From Scopulibacillus daqui (GTDB taxonomy: Bacteria; Bacillota; Bacilli; Bacillales; Sporolactobacillaceae): 64,000 nucleotides of DNA. The stretch is taken from assembly GCF_016908855.1 (NCBI RefSeq), contig NZ_JAFBER010000001.1, positions 330,916 to 394,915 on the forward strand, in the 5' to 3' direction. The first letter of the stretch is position 1. Each line of letters starts with the position of its first letter. The position numbers and the translations under genes were made by a program. Under the pieces are notes generated by a model. That model was not told where the DNA came from and searched no databases. It worked only from the letters and a program-made list of their open reading frames with translations. Of the stretch, positions 8,536 to 18,048 are shown piece after piece.

Positions 8536-9622
8536 TATAAATCTTTCCATCGGAATCAACTTCCTTGCCAGTAAGGTATTCAATCACATGCCAGTCATTA
8601 AACCAATCCCCGCTTTCTGCTTTTTTATGATTAACATTTGCCCAAGCATATTTTAAAGGCGGACTGTACAGCCGCTCTGCTCCTTTTCTTAATTGGCAGT
8701 TTTTAATGCGGCGCCTATAAAGCCCGCGGGGGAATGACTCATTAACATCATTAAATAAATGCGGCCAGTAGTCTTTTCTGGAACCCGTATGCGGATGGTC
8801 TTTTGCCCAGTGATAGGCGCCTGATAGAATGTCTTTATGCCGAAATAAAAGGGCGTACAACCTTTTCCCCAATAAAATCCGCTCGTGGACGGACGTGAAA
8901 TGTCTTGATGTTTCGCCGACAAGCAAAGCTTTTTTGCTTCCTTCTTCATAATAAGGAAAAAGAATATGGTTAAAGCGAAAAAAGTCATAAAGTTTAAAAC
9001 CGACAGTGCTTAAAACAGCTTTTTTAAAATAGTTATTCTGCATCACTCTTTTTTCCAAATAATGTTGTTCATTAATAATGGTTGCAATGCACAGCGGATA
9101 CGGGTCGCGATTTTCCCAAAAATAATTCCACATCGTTTCCATAAAGGTTGAAACATCGAAAAAAGGGAGAAGGTAAAACATTTTTTTATTCCGTTTAAGG
9201 CACTGTTCATACAACAAAAACTGCGGGTAAACATCTTGAAATATCAGCCAGTTGCCGCGCTCCAAAAAGGAAAAAAAGACACGCTGTTCATCTTCGGACA
9301 ACAGCTTCGTAAACAGCTCCCCTTTTAAATCGGTCATATTCCAGCCGCCGTTGCGCGATACCATATGTCCAAGAAATGCCCAGTGGATGTCAGGATGCTG
9401 GAGGTAGAAGTTAAAATAGGCATGCGTTCGCGTGACGTTGTTTTGATTATATTTCTCAGTCTGTTTATTAATAAAGTGAATCAGCTTTTTTTCCTCTTCA
9501 GATAATGAAATTGCCTGTTTGGACGAAACCTTTCCTTTACTTTTCCTCTTTAATTCTTTTTTAACGTCTGAAAATGAATACAGCAAAAACGGCATCATCC
9601 CTTTGCGATTGGCCTTATCCAT
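8450..9622 (-). CDS. DUF2515 protein (B. subtilis YppC-like)
   Basis: A 390-residue cytoplasmic-looking protein with the DUF2515 signature: NNVTRTHAYFNFYLQHPDIHWAF, here seen around residues 58-80, then HMVSRNGGWNMTDLKGE. No enzymatic motif is recognised and the function of the family is unknown. It is divergent from the cyclase gene and overlaps the CBO0543-like gene downstream. The ATG at 9622 has only a weak ribosome site (AAAGTAATGA). Confidence 0.75.
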   Translation of the reverse strand: MDKANRKGMMPFLLYSFSDVKKELKRKSKGKVSSKQAISLSEEEKKLIHFINKQTEKYNQNNVTRTHAYFNFYLQHPDIHWAFLGHMVSRNGGWNMTDLKGELFTKLLSEDEQRVFFSFLERGNWLIFQDVYPQFLLYEQCLKRNKKMFYLLPFFDVSTFMETMWNYFWENRDPYPLCIATIINEQHYLEKRVMQNNYFKKAVLSTVGFKLYDFFRFNHILFPYYEEGSKKALLVGETSRHFTSVHERILLGKRLYALLFRHKDILSGAYHWAKDHPHTGSRKDYWPHLFNDVNESFPRGLYRRRIKNCQLRKGAERLYSPPLKYAWANVNHKKAESGDWFNDWHVIEYLTGKEVDSDGKIYNEYCKTLEKIELTIMAKKAFLREEEESK

Positions 9623-9724
9623 TTCATTACTTTATGAATATTTGCGCTTAACAGCGAATATGAATACAAAGATGTATTGATATGGAATGTCAATTTTTTA
9701 AAGTTTTAAGAAAGGGTTGATGAT

Positions 9725-11605
9725 GTGATGCATCAATTAAACACTGAAATCAACCGTATGACCCATCAGTTAGTAAGGGAACAAGAACGTGACGGATCTT
9801 GGCATTACCCTTTTGAAACAGGCATTTCTACAGATTGTTATATGATTATCTTATTGCGGACATTAGAATTAGATGATGAAGTTTTGATTAAACAGCTGGC
9901 AGAACGCATTCTTTCTAAGCAAGCGTCCAATGGATCATGGAAGCTGTTTTATGATGAGGGAGACGGCAATTTAACGGCAACGGTTGAAGCGTACTATGCG
10001 CTTCTATACTCAGGGTATTTTGATAAGCAAGATCCGCAGATGCAAAAAATCAAACACTTTATCCTTTCCAAAGGCGGGATAACGAAAGTTCATATGTTTA
10101 CGAAAATCATGCTGGCTATGACGGGTCAATATCGGTGGCCGTTTTTTCCGGTTTCAGTTGAATTCATGCTTCTGCCCCATTCATTTCCTATTAACCTATT
10201 TGATTTTTCTGTATACGGGAGAGCTAACATTGTACCGATTCTTATTCTCGCAAATTACGAGTTCAGCAAAACTACCGAACAATCTCCTGATCTGACAGAT
10301 TTGTTTTTAAGGAGAGAGGAGCGCAATAGAAAGGAACGGTTTTTTGCAGACGAGCGCGGCGTTTTCAATACGATTGTCGATGCAATTAATCAAGGCATTG
10401 ATAAACTTATCGGACTCCCGGAGCATCTGCATGCAATGGCTTTAAAGCGGGCTGAACAATATATGCTGGAGAGAATCGAGCCGGACGGCACTTTTTACAG
10501 TTATTTCAGTTCAACTTTTCTCATGATTTTCGCTTTGTTGGCCAGGGGGTACTCCAGCAGAGATTCACTGATTATGCGTGCGATTCAAGGGTTAAAATCA
10601 ATGATTTGCCGAATTGATGGACACATACACTGCCAATATACAACGGCAACGGTCTGGAATACAGCATTAATGAGCTATGCTTTGCAAGAGGCGGGCGTTC
10701 CTTACACTTCAGATGCGATTCGGAAAGCCAACCAATACTTGCTTTCCCGTCAGCACGTTAAATATGGTGACTGGGTCATTCATAATCCAAACGCAGCGCC
10801 GGGCGGGTGGGGATTTTCTAATATTAATACCATCAATCCCGATAATGACGATACAACGGCCAGTCTGAGAGCGATTCGTACTGCCGCGATCGAACAGGCC
10901 GATTACCGGGAGGCATGGGATCGCGGGATTGACTGGGTGATTTCAATGCAGAATAATGACGGCGGCTGGGCGGCATTTGAAAAAAATGTTGATAAAAAAA
11001 TACTTAACTTACTGCCGGTCGAAGGAGCAAAAGATTTGCTTACCGATCCATCGACTGTCGATTTAACTGGCCGTACGCTAGAGTTTTTCGGAAATGACAC
11101 TCAGTTAAATATTCATTATTCAAGAATTCAGCGCGGCGTCAACTGGCTGTTAGGCAGTCAAAACAAAGACGGTTCATGGATCGGAAGGTGGGGAGTCTAT
11201 ATATACGGTACGTGGGCGGCTGTTACGGGAATGCTGGCTGTCGGGATTTCACCGCTGCATCCTTCCGTTCAAAAAGGTCTGAAATGGCTTTGCGCGATTC
11301 AAAATCCGGACGGGGGCTGGGGAGAGTCTTCAAGAAGCGATATCGAAAAACGATACGTCCCATTAAAGGCAAGCACACGAACCCATACTGCTTGGGCGCT
11401 TGATGCTTTGATCAGTGCAGAAAACAAAGCAACACCGGAAATAAACCGGGGGATAAAGTTCCTAATCGAACATAAAGAGAAGGATTGGACAGCTTCTTAT
11501 CCGAAAGGGAGGGGGATGGCAGGCGCATTCTATATCGATTATCACTGTTATGAATATGTCTGGCCTCTTCTGGCATTGGCCCATTATAAAAAGAAATTCC
11601 AATAA
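9725..11605 (+). CDS. Squalene-hopene/sporulenol cyclase family protein
   Basis: A 626-residue class II terpene cyclase. The protonating DXDD motif is present as PDNDDTTAS (~372-380), and several QW repeats are visible (DGSWHYPF, NGSWKLFY, NNDGGWAAF, KDGSWIGRW, PDGGWGE). Length and the DNDDTTAS form resemble B. subtilis SqhC, which cyclises tetraprenyl-beta-curcumene to sporulenol in spores. Bacterial hopene synthases share the fold, so a hopanoid product is the alternative. The start is GTG 9725 or ATG 9728 behind AAAGGG. No squalene or curcumene synthase gene is adjacent. Confidence 0.88.
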   Translation: MMHQLNTEINRMTHQLVREQERDGSWHYPFETGISTDCYMIILLRTLELDDEVLIKQLAERILSKQASNGSWKLFYDEGDGNLTATVEAYYALLYSGYFDKQDPQMQKIKHFILSKGGITKVHMFTKIMLAMTGQYRWPFFPVSVEFMLLPHSFPINLFDFSVYGRANIVPILILANYEFSKTTEQSPDLTDLFLRREERNRKERFFADERGVFNTIVDAINQGIDKLIGLPEHLHAMALKRAEQYMLERIEPDGTFYSYFSSTFLMIFALLARGYSSRDSLIMRAIQGLKSMICRIDGHIHCQYTTATVWNTALMSYALQEAGVPYTSDAIRKANQYLLSRQHVKYGDWVIHNPNAAPGGWGFSNINTINPDNDDTTASLRAIRTAAIEQADYREAWDRGIDWVISMQNNDGGWAAFEKNVDKKILNLLPVEGAKDLLTDPSTVDLTGRTLEFFGNDTQLNIHYSRIQRGVNWLLGSQNKDGSWIGRWGVYIYGTWAAVTGMLAVGISPLHPSVQKGLKWLCAIQNPDGGWGESSRSDIEKRYVPLKASTRTHTAWALDALISAENKATPEINRGIKFLIEHKEKDWTASYPKGRGMAGAFYIDYHCYEYVWPLLALAHYKKKFQ

Positions 11606-11649
11606 ATACAGGGGATTGAGGTTCAGCATGAAATGCCTTTGACAATGAC

Positions 11650-11684
11650 CTTCCGCATCATTTAAGAATAAGCGGGAGTTTTTT
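11650..11684 (+). terminator. Terminator after the cyclase gene
   Basis: CTTCCGC pairs with GCGGGAG and is followed by TTTTTT (11679-11684). Confidence 0.6.
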
Positions 11685-11767
11685 GTTTATAAACCCGTTG
11701 GCGTACCTTTTCTTCTAAATGAATGTTTCGATGAATTTAAGATTCGTGTAAACTAATAAATAATGGA

Positions 11768-11791
11768 CTTTTGTATTTATGTATACAAAAG
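11768..11791 (+). promoter_or_regulatory. Putative GntR operator upstream of the regulator
   Basis: CTTTTGTAT (11768-11776) is the inverted complement of ATACAAAAG (11783-11791). The right half contains GTATACAA, also found twice in front of the methylcitrate operon. It lies 40 bases before the regulator start and suggests autoregulation. Confidence 0.6.
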
Positions 11792-11830
11792 CCATGCTTT
11801 TTAAAAAAAGCGTATTGATGGGAAGGACGT

Positions 11831-12529
11831 ATGATCATGTCTCATACAAAATTTAAAAGACAAGCAGTCAGCGATGCGGCCTATCATAACATCAAGCAGA
11901 AGATTATTGATTTAGATTACAAACCAGATCAGCCGCTGAGCGAAGAGATGCTGACGGGTGAAATGAATATCAGCCGCACGCCTCTAAGACAGGCCTTGCA
12001 TCGGTTAGAGCTGGAGGGGTTGATTAACCGGCGGGCAAACGGAAGAATTGCTGTTGCCTCGGTAACTATTGAGGAGGCTGAGGAAGTTTTCAAGGTTCGC
12101 GAAGTGTTGGAAGGCTTAATCGCAAAAGAGGCCGCTCAACATATATCCTCAGAACAAATCGAAAAATTGGAGGAAGTGCTTGTAGTTATGGAACGGGCGG
12201 CGGAAAAAGGCAAGAACATCAGCCTCATTCGTCACGGCAGTGAATTTCATCATATTTTATATACAGCTGGGAGAAATGAGACAGCTCTCCGGTTTTTGGA
12301 GCAGCTAAACACGCGAATTGAGCGCTATCGCCGCTTAGGCGGTTATTTAAACCCGCAATATGTTCCGATGCTGCCTGTTCAAGAACATCGGGAAATTTAC
12401 AATTGCATACGGGAACATCATTTGGAAGAGGCGGAAAAGGCTATGCGCGCACATATCAGGCGGAGCCTGGCATTGACCAAAAAAACATTGCGAAATTATT
12501 TCCATCCCAATGGCGCAAAGGAAGATTAA
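11831..12529 (+). CDS. GntR-family (FadR/FCD subfamily) transcriptional regulator
   Basis: About 232 residues: an N-terminal winged helix (~residues 10-75, with LSEEMLTGEMNISRTPLRQALHRLELEGLI, quoted only in part by its ISRTPLRQAL recognition helix) followed by an all-helical FCD ligand domain containing VREVLEGLIAKEAA. The start is ATG 11831 (or 11837) behind GGGAAGGACG. It sits 140 bases upstream of and parallel to the methylcitrate operon. It most likely controls that operon in response to a propionate-catabolic acid such as methylcitrate; ligand and direction of control are inferred. Confidence 0.85.
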   Translation: MIMSHTKFKRQAVSDAAYHNIKQKIIDLDYKPDQPLSEEMLTGEMNISRTPLRQALHRLELEGLINRRANGRIAVASVTIEEAEEVFKVREVLEGLIAKEAAQHISSEQIEKLEEVLVVMERAAEKGKNISLIRHGSEFHHILYTAGRNETALRFLEQLNTRIERYRRLGGYLNPQYVPMLPVQEHREIYNCIREHHLEEAEKAMRAHIRRSLALTKKTLRNYFHPNGAKED

Positions 12530-12544
12530 TTTTAATTTTTTTAA

Positions 12545-12573
12545 TTGACACTCATTTTTGAAGTGTATACAAT
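12545..12573 (+). promoter_or_regulatory. SigA promoter of the methylcitrate operon, with operator over the -10
   Basis: TTGACA (12545-12550) and TACAAT (12568-12573) are 17 bases apart. The -10 lies inside TGTATACAAT, a copy of the GntR-type operator core, so repressor binding would occlude the promoter. Confidence 0.75.
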
Positions 12574-12584
12574 TAGACTAGGCG

Positions 12585-12606
12585 GTATAATTGTATACAA
12601 TTATAC
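12585..12606 (+). promoter_or_regulatory. Perfect 22-bp palindromic operator
   Basis: A perfect 22-base palindrome with core TTGTATACAA (12591-12600) and arms GTATAA and TTATAC. It starts a few bases after the expected transcription start. Together with the site over the -10 and the one before the regulator it defines a TTGTATACAA motif for the adjacent GntR protein. Confidence 0.75.
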
Positions 12607-12669
12607 TTTTTAAGAAGAAAGCGGTTTAAATTGTCCTATTTTCTGAATTGACAAAAGGGAGGAACTTGA

Positions 12670-13785
12670 ATGTCTATTGAACAGGATTATCGCCCGGGTC
12701 TTGAAGGTGTCATTGCAAGTGAAACAAGTCTTTCATTTCTTGATGTTGATGCAGAAGAAATTGTGATCCGCGGTTATGATTTGATTGAACTTGCCGAAGA
12801 AGTCAGTTATTTGGATGTTGTTGGATTATTGCTTGATGGAAAGCTGCCGAGCCATCTGGAGCGTCAAGCAATAGAGAAAGACCTGAAAGAAAATGCCGAT
12901 ATTCCTGAAGCTGTTATGACAATTTTGAAAGCCCTTCCAAAAGAAACCCATGCCATGGATGCGCTTCGCACAGGCATTTCTGCTTTAGCCGGTTTTGATT
13001 CAGAGCTTGATGATCGGTCAAAGGAAGCTAACCGCCATAAAGCCATTCGCCTTTTGGCAAAAGTGCCTGCTGTTGTTGCTAACAGTTATCATCTTAAAAT
13101 GGGCCGGCCACCAGTTGAACCGAGAAAAGATTTATCTTACAGCGCCAATTTTATATATATGATTACAGGAACTGAACCGTCGGAAAGCGAAGTGCAGGCG
13201 TTTGATCAGTCATTAATGGTCTATAGTGAGCATGAAATGCCAAATTCAACATTCGCCGCAAGGGTTATTGCTTCGACACAATCTGACATCTATGGTGCAT
13301 TAACCGGCTCTGTCGCTTCCTTAAAGGGAACATTGCACGGGGGAGCAAACGAAGCGGTTATGAAAATGCTTCTGGAAGCCGGCACTGTTGATCAAATAGA
13401 ACCATTAATCATGAAAAAATTACAAAATAAAGAACGGATTATGGGCTTCGGACACAGGGTATACATGAAGAAAATGGATCCGCGCGCACAGTTGATGAAA
13501 CAGGCATTGTTGAAATTGGCTGAAGAGAAAGGCCGCCATGATCTTTATGAAATGTGCGAGATCGGTGAAGATGTGATGCGCCGAGAGAAAGGGCTGTATC
13601 CGAACCTGGACTATTATGCTGCACCTGTGTATTACCTTTTGAATATTCCGATTGATCTTTATACACCGGTCTTTTTAGCGGCACGGACAGTTGGCATCAG
13701 CGCCCATGTTATTGAACAGCATGAAAATAACCGTTTGTTTAGACCGCGCATTCGTTATACTGGACCGCGCAATCTTCATCCATAA
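12670..13785 (+). CDS. mmgD: 2-methylcitrate synthase / citrate synthase
   Basis: A 371-residue type II-like citrate synthase, the length of B. subtilis MmgD and PrpC. It condenses propionyl-CoA (or acetyl-CoA) with oxaloacetate. Catalytic residues are visible as His223 (LHGGANEAV), His262 (GFGHRVYMKKMDPRAQ) and Asp314 (YPNLDYY), with SEHEMPNSTF at ~186-195. AAAGGGAGGAA precedes the ATG. It is the first gene of the operon with PrpD and methylisocitrate lyase, which makes the methylcitrate role more likely than the housekeeping one. Confidence 0.9.
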   Translation: MSIEQDYRPGLEGVIASETSLSFLDVDAEEIVIRGYDLIELAEEVSYLDVVGLLLDGKLPSHLERQAIEKDLKENADIPEAVMTILKALPKETHAMDALRTGISALAGFDSELDDRSKEANRHKAIRLLAKVPAVVANSYHLKMGRPPVEPRKDLSYSANFIYMITGTEPSESEVQAFDQSLMVYSEHEMPNSTFAARVIASTQSDIYGALTGSVASLKGTLHGGANEAVMKMLLEAGTVDQIEPLIMKKLQNKERIMGFGHRVYMKKMDPRAQLMKQALLKLAEEKGRHDLYEMCEIGEDVMRREKGLYPNLDYYAAPVYYLLNIPIDLYTPVFLAARTVGISAHVIEQHENNRLFRPRIRYTGPRNLHP

Positions 13786-13840
13786 CCGGAACTTTTAGTT
13801 AAATTTAAAATATTGACATCTTGTAAATGGAGGCAAAAAA

Positions 13841-15298
13841 GTGATGACTCGTTCTGTTACACAAACACACCCAACAAAATCAGAAGCCTTTGATCAAGTT
13901 TTAATAGAAACGGCGCATTATGTTATTGATCATCAAATCGAAAGCAAGGAAGCGTATGATACGGCGCATGATGTTCTATTAGATACACTCGGCTGCGGAC
14001 TGCTCGCGCTTCGCTATCCGGAATGCGCGAAGCATTTGGGGCCGATTGTGCCGGGGACAGTTGTCCCTAACGGCGCTCGTGTTCCCGGTACACAATTTGA
14101 ATTGGATCCGGTTCACGCCGCTTTTAATATCGGATGCATGATACGCTGGCTAGATTATAATGACACATGGCTTGCCAAAGAGTGGGGGCATCCTTCAGAC
14201 AATTTAGGCGGGATTTTGGCTGCAGCCGATTATATCAGCCGGACACGCGCGGCTGAAGGAAAACAGCCGCTGAAGATGAAAGATGTATTAACGGCAATGA
14301 TTAAAGCTCATGAAATCCAAGGGGTTCTCGCTTTGGAAAACAGCTTAAACCGTGTCGGTCTGGACCATGTGCAGTTTGTTAAAGTGGCTTCAACAGCCGT
14401 TGTCACAGCGATGCTGGGCGGTAATCGAGAACAAGTGCTTAACGCTTTGTCCAATGCTTGGATTGACGGCGCCAGTTTGCGGACTTACCGCCATGCTCCA
14501 AATACCGGATCCCGGAAATCCTGGGCGGCAGGAGATGCAACGAGCCGGGCAGTTCGCTTAGCTTTAATGGCGGTCAACGGCGAAATGGGTTATCCAACGG
14601 CCTTGTCGGCTAAAACATGGGGTTTTCATGATGTTCTATTTAAAGGTCAGGAGATTAAGCTGGCACGGCCTTTTGATTCTTATGTTATGGAAAATGTGCT
14701 GCTGAAAGTTGCTTATCCGGCTGAGTTCCATGCGCAAACAGCAGCTGAATGCGCCATTCAATTGCATCCGATTGTCAAGAATTGTCTTGATGAAATTGAT
14801 AGAATCGACATCACAACGCATGAGGCCGCTATCAGAATTATTGACAAAAAAGGTCCGCTGACCAATCCTGCAGACCGCGACCACTGCATCCAATATGTAA
14901 CGGCTGTCGGTCTTATTTACGGCGATTTGACGGCTGATCATTATGAAGCCGATACGGCGAGCGACCCGCGGATTGATGCATTGAGAGATAAAATGGTCGT
15001 TACAGAAAATCCTCAATACAGCAAGGATTACCTTGATCCTGAAAAACGCTCTATTGCCAACGCCGTTAAAGTTTACTTTAAGGATGGCACGTCAACCGAT
15101 GAGGTAGAAGTCGAGTATCCGATCGGCCACCGCAGACGCCGCAGCGAAGCGATTCCTAAATTGATGGAAAAGTATAAAGAAAACTTAATGACGCGCTTTC
15201 CGTCGCAAAAGTCGGAACAGATTTTGGAACTGACAATGGATAAAAAGCGTCTTGAAGATACGCCTGTCAATGAATTTATGAAACTGTTTGTCATCTAA
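13841..15298 (+). CDS. mmgE: 2-methylcitrate dehydratase (PrpD family)
   Basis: A 485-residue MmgE/PrpD-fold dehydratase converting 2-methylcitrate to 2-methylaconitate in the methylcitrate cycle. Typical features are [17 protein letters not shown] near residue 45, [10 protein letters not shown] (~104), [18 protein letters not shown] and the long all-helical N-terminal domain. It starts at GTG 13841 or ATG 13844 behind TGGAGG, 55 bases after the synthase gene. A separate methylaconitate isomerase or AcnB gene is not seen here. Confidence 0.92.
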   Translation: MMTRSVTQTHPTKSEAFDQVLIETAHYVIDHQIESKEAYDTAHDVLLDTLGCGLLALRYPECAKHLGPIVPGTVVPNGARVPGTQFELDPVHAAFNIGCMIRWLDYNDTWLAKEWGHPSDNLGGILAAADYISRTRAAEGKQPLKMKDVLTAMIKAHEIQGVLALENSLNRVGLDHVQFVKVASTAVVTAMLGGNREQVLNALSNAWIDGASLRTYRHAPNTGSRKSWAAGDATSRAVRLALMAVNGEMGYPTALSAKTWGFHDVLFKGQEIKLARPFDSYVMENVLLKVAYPAEFHAQTAAECAIQLHPIVKNCLDEIDRIDITTHEAAIRIIDKKGPLTNPADRDHCIQYVTAVGLIYGDLTADHYEADTASDPRIDALRDKMVVTENPQYSKDYLDPEKRSIANAVKVYFKDGTSTDEVEVEYPIGHRRRRSEAIPKLMEKYKENLMTRFPSQKSEQILELTMDKKRLEDTPVNEFMKLFVI

Positions 15299-15323
15299 AG
15301 AATGATATTGGAGGAACAGATAA

Positions 15324-16235
15324 ATGTCATGGTTAATAGACAAAGTATGGAGCCAAGCTGAATTAGCCGAACAATTTCTTAGGCGCATGAAGTCGCCGGA
15401 AATTTTAAAGATTCCCGGCACCCACGACGGCATGGCCGCTTTGATGGCCAGAAAGGTTGGGTTTGAGGCGCTTTACTTATCCGGCGGTGCCTATACAGCA
15501 AGCCGGGGTCTGCCTGATCTGGGGATGCTTCATTCCGAGGAGGTTGCCGGCAGGGCGCGTGATTTAGTAAGGGCTGCGGGTCTCCCTGTATTGGTTGATA
15601 TTGATACTGGGTTCGGCGGCGTGCTAAACGTTGCCAGAACGGCTAGAGAGATGGTTGAAGCAAAGGTCGCGGCCGTTCAAATTGAAGATCAGCAGCTGCC
15701 GAAAAAATGCGGTCATTTAAACGGCAAACAGCTGGTATCAGCCGAAGAAATGATGCAAAAGATTAAAGCGATTAAAGAAGTGGCGCCTTCTCTGGTTGTC
15801 ATTGCACGCACCGATGCCAAGGGCGTTGAAGGCATGGATGCGGCAATTGAACGGGCGAAATGCTATATTGAGGCAGGCGCGGATGGCATTTTCCCGGAAG
15901 CCTTGAATAGTGAAGAAGAATTTCGCCAATTCTCCAGAAATATTCATGCGCCGCTTTTAGCTAATATGACAGAGTTTGGCCGGACACCGTACTATACAGC
16001 GGAACAATTTGAGTCATGGGGTTTTCAGATGGTGATTTATCCTGTCACTTCAATGCGGGTCGCGGCAAAAGCTTATGAACGAGTTTTTACAGAAATTATG
16101 GAGAAGGGCACGCAAAAAGATTGCCTTGACGATATGCAAACAAGGAAAGAATTATATGAGGCGATTAAACATTATGATTATGAAGATTTGGACGGGAAAA
16201 TCGCAAAAACAGTCTTGCCTGAAATAGGCAAGTAA
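15324..16235 (+). CDS. prpB: Methylisocitrate lyase
   Basis: A 303-residue member of the isocitrate lyase/PEP mutase family that cleaves 2-methylisocitrate to pyruvate and succinate. The catalytic loop KKCGH is at 127-131, the metal-binding DIDTGFGG at ~92-99, and IARTDAKG follows. Position after the synthase and dehydratase completes the cycle (MmgF/YqiQ type in Bacillus). TTGGAGGAAC precedes the ATG. The three enzymes detoxify or use propionyl-CoA from odd-chain fatty acids or branched amino acids. Confidence 0.93.
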   Translation: MSWLIDKVWSQAELAEQFLRRMKSPEILKIPGTHDGMAALMARKVGFEALYLSGGAYTASRGLPDLGMLHSEEVAGRARDLVRAAGLPVLVDIDTGFGGVLNVARTAREMVEAKVAAVQIEDQQLPKKCGHLNGKQLVSAEEMMQKIKAIKEVAPSLVVIARTDAKGVEGMDAAIERAKCYIEAGADGIFPEALNSEEEFRQFSRNIHAPLLANMTEFGRTPYYTAEQFESWGFQMVIYPVTSMRVAAKAYERVFTEIMEKGTQKDCLDDMQTRKELYEAIKHYDYEDLDGKIAKTVLPEIGK

Positions 16236-16244
16236 GCATTAAAA

Positions 16245-16274
16245 GCCGGGCCGGTGACATGGTGCCCGGTTTTT
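16245..16274 (+). terminator. Terminator of the methylcitrate operon
   Basis: GCCGGGC (16245-16251) pairs with GCCCGGT (16264-16270), then TTTT. Confidence 0.75.
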
Positions 16275-16280
16275 CATTGC

Positions 16281-16568
16281 TTATTGTTTCTGATTGTCGC
16301 TGCTTTCAAGTTCGAGCTTTTCTCCGCCGATCGATAAGTAAGAATAAACTTCACAATCTGGTTTTAAATTGATTAACCCTTTGATATAGGGTTTCACAAG
16401 ATCTTTAAAATCTTCGCTGACGCCTTTTTCCTCAAGGTGACCATGAATGTATAATTTCTTATCGTCAAATAAAAAAGACATATATCCGACCGGTTTACTG
16501 TCTTGGTCAATGATATTTAATATTTGCGCCTCTTGTTTGATTAATTCGGGCGAAAAGTAAATTTCCAT
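16281..16568 (-). CDS. Small hypothetical protein, 95 aa
   Basis: An acidic 95-residue soluble protein starting MEIYFSPELIKQEAQ, with mixed beta/alpha content (VGYMSFLFDDKKLYIHGH, a beta-rich stretch) and no known motif. AAAGGAGGTTGTTTTC before the ATG is a strong ribosome site, which is why I call it real. It is convergent with the methylcitrate operon and lies downstream of the MFS gene on the same strand, about 90 bases away. Function is not known. Confidence 0.7.
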   Translation of the reverse strand: MEIYFSPELIKQEAQILNIIDQDSKPVGYMSFLFDDKKLYIHGHLEEKGVSEDFKDLVKPYIKGLINLKPDCEVYSYLSIGGEKLELESSDNQKQ

Positions 16569-16659
16569 GAAAACAACCTCCTTTGCTTAATCTGCGGCGA
16601 CTGTGCTTCTCGGAAGCATAGCCGCTTCTTTATCGAGACCTAAGCCGTTTGGAAAGGAT

Positions 16660-17916
16660 TTATCTTGTCGTTAACTTTAATTTTTGAAACAAAGATGTTG
16701 TTGTTTCTTCCGTCGTTTGGTTTTCGCTGACATGAATAAAAAGCAGCGTCAATATCCCTGACAGCAAAGTTAATGCCGCGGTGCAAAGAAACATGCCTGA
16801 CCTTGACCAGCCCATTAACCAGCCATAGATCGGCGGTCCTGCGGCAACGCCGATAAATCTCACAGAGCCGTATAATGATGTCACAAAACCGCGGAGCTCT
16901 TTATTAACGGATCCTGTAATAAAGCTGTTTATACATGGCAAAACCAAGCCGGTGCCAATACTGCTGACCGCAAGAATTGAAATAAAAGGAATCAATTTGC
17001 TGAAAAAGACTAATATCGCAAATGAAAGCGTCATTAATAATAATCCTGCCACAATCAATATCTTCATCAATTTTAGTTTTTTCATGATCTTTGCACCGGT
17101 AATATAGGAAGTTGTTGTCATAAAAAGCAGCGGAACGGCAAGAATGAATCCTTTAAGCAAACCATTGATGTGGTATCTTTTTTCCAATATATCAGATAAA
17201 TAGAATAAAATGCCGAATAACGTTAATAAACAAGCAGTCCCTGTAAAATAGGTGACGATTAGCCATAATCCCTCATGTTTAAAAACAGAAAATAATCCTT
17301 TTGTGTATGCGCCCGGTGAAAGGGGCTTCGTACTTTTGGCCTTTTCTTTAACAAAAAATAAAGTAAGGAGGATAGAAATAAGACAAAACACAGGAAATGC
17401 AAAAAAGATGGCATACCAAATAATCAATGCCAAGAGTGAACCTAGAATCGGTGAGACGACTTTTCCAAAACCGTTGGATGCCTCAATGATGCCGAGGACT
17501 TTGCTTTGTTCGCCGCCTTTGAATAAGTCTCCTGCCAATGCCATGGCAATATAGGCAGTGCCAGCGCCGCCAATCCCCTGAATAACACGCCCGATTAACA
17601 GCCATATGTAAGCATAATCGCCAAACCATGCCGCGGCAGATCCAGCCAGAATGCCGCCGGCGCCAAACAGGATTAAAGAAGGGATAATCACGGCTTTGCG
17701 GCAAAAACGGTCTGATAAATAGCCCATAATTGGAATAGAAATAGCCGCTGCAGCTGAAAATGCCGTAATAACCAGGCTTACTTTGAACTGTGATAGATTT
17801 AAGACGGCTTTCATTTTCGGCAAAATGGGAATCAGCATAGAATTCCCCAACACCAAGATCATCGGGATTGATCCAAGAGCTGTAATGGTCAGACCTGTTG
17901 GTTTTTGCTTTGACAA
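16660..17916 (-). CDS. MFS drug-efflux-type transporter (YitG-like)
   Basis: A 418-residue 12-14-helix major facilitator with the DHA-type motifs: [14 protein letters not shown] between helices 2 and 3 and [22 protein letters not shown] in helix 4-5. It begins with TTG at 17916 behind GGGAGGTGG. It is divergent from the phosphosulfolactate synthase gene. In B. subtilis an MFS gene (yitG) closes the yitCDEFG cluster, so by position this could export or import a related compound; a multidrug role cannot be excluded. Confidence 0.82.
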   Translation of the reverse strand: MSKQKPTGLTITALGSIPMILVLGNSMLIPILPKMKAVLNLSQFKVSLVITAFSAAAAISIPIMGYLSDRFCRKAVIIPSLILFGAGGILAGSAAAWFGDYAYIWLLIGRVIQGIGGAGTAYIAMALAGDLFKGGEQSKVLGIIEASNGFGKVVSPILGSLLALIIWYAIFFAFPVFCLISILLTLFFVKEKAKSTKPLSPGAYTKGLFSVFKHEGLWLIVTYFTGTACLLTLFGILFYLSDILEKRYHINGLLKGFILAVPLLFMTTTSYITGAKIMKKLKLMKILIVAGLLLMTLSFAILVFFSKLIPFISILAVSSIGTGLVLPCINSFITGSVNKELRGFVTSLYGSVRFIGVAAGPPIYGWLMGWSRSGMFLCTAALTLLSGILTLLFIHVSENQTTEETTTSLFQKLKLTTR

Positions 17917-18048
17917 GATATACCACCTCCCTTAATAATGATGCTCTTTTAGCATTTCTAATTTTTAGCGTTCTATTCATATGCAAATGGGCACTTTTTT
18001 AGTTTCGATGCATAACATACAGCATACTTTAGGGGAGGTGCTGAGTCG

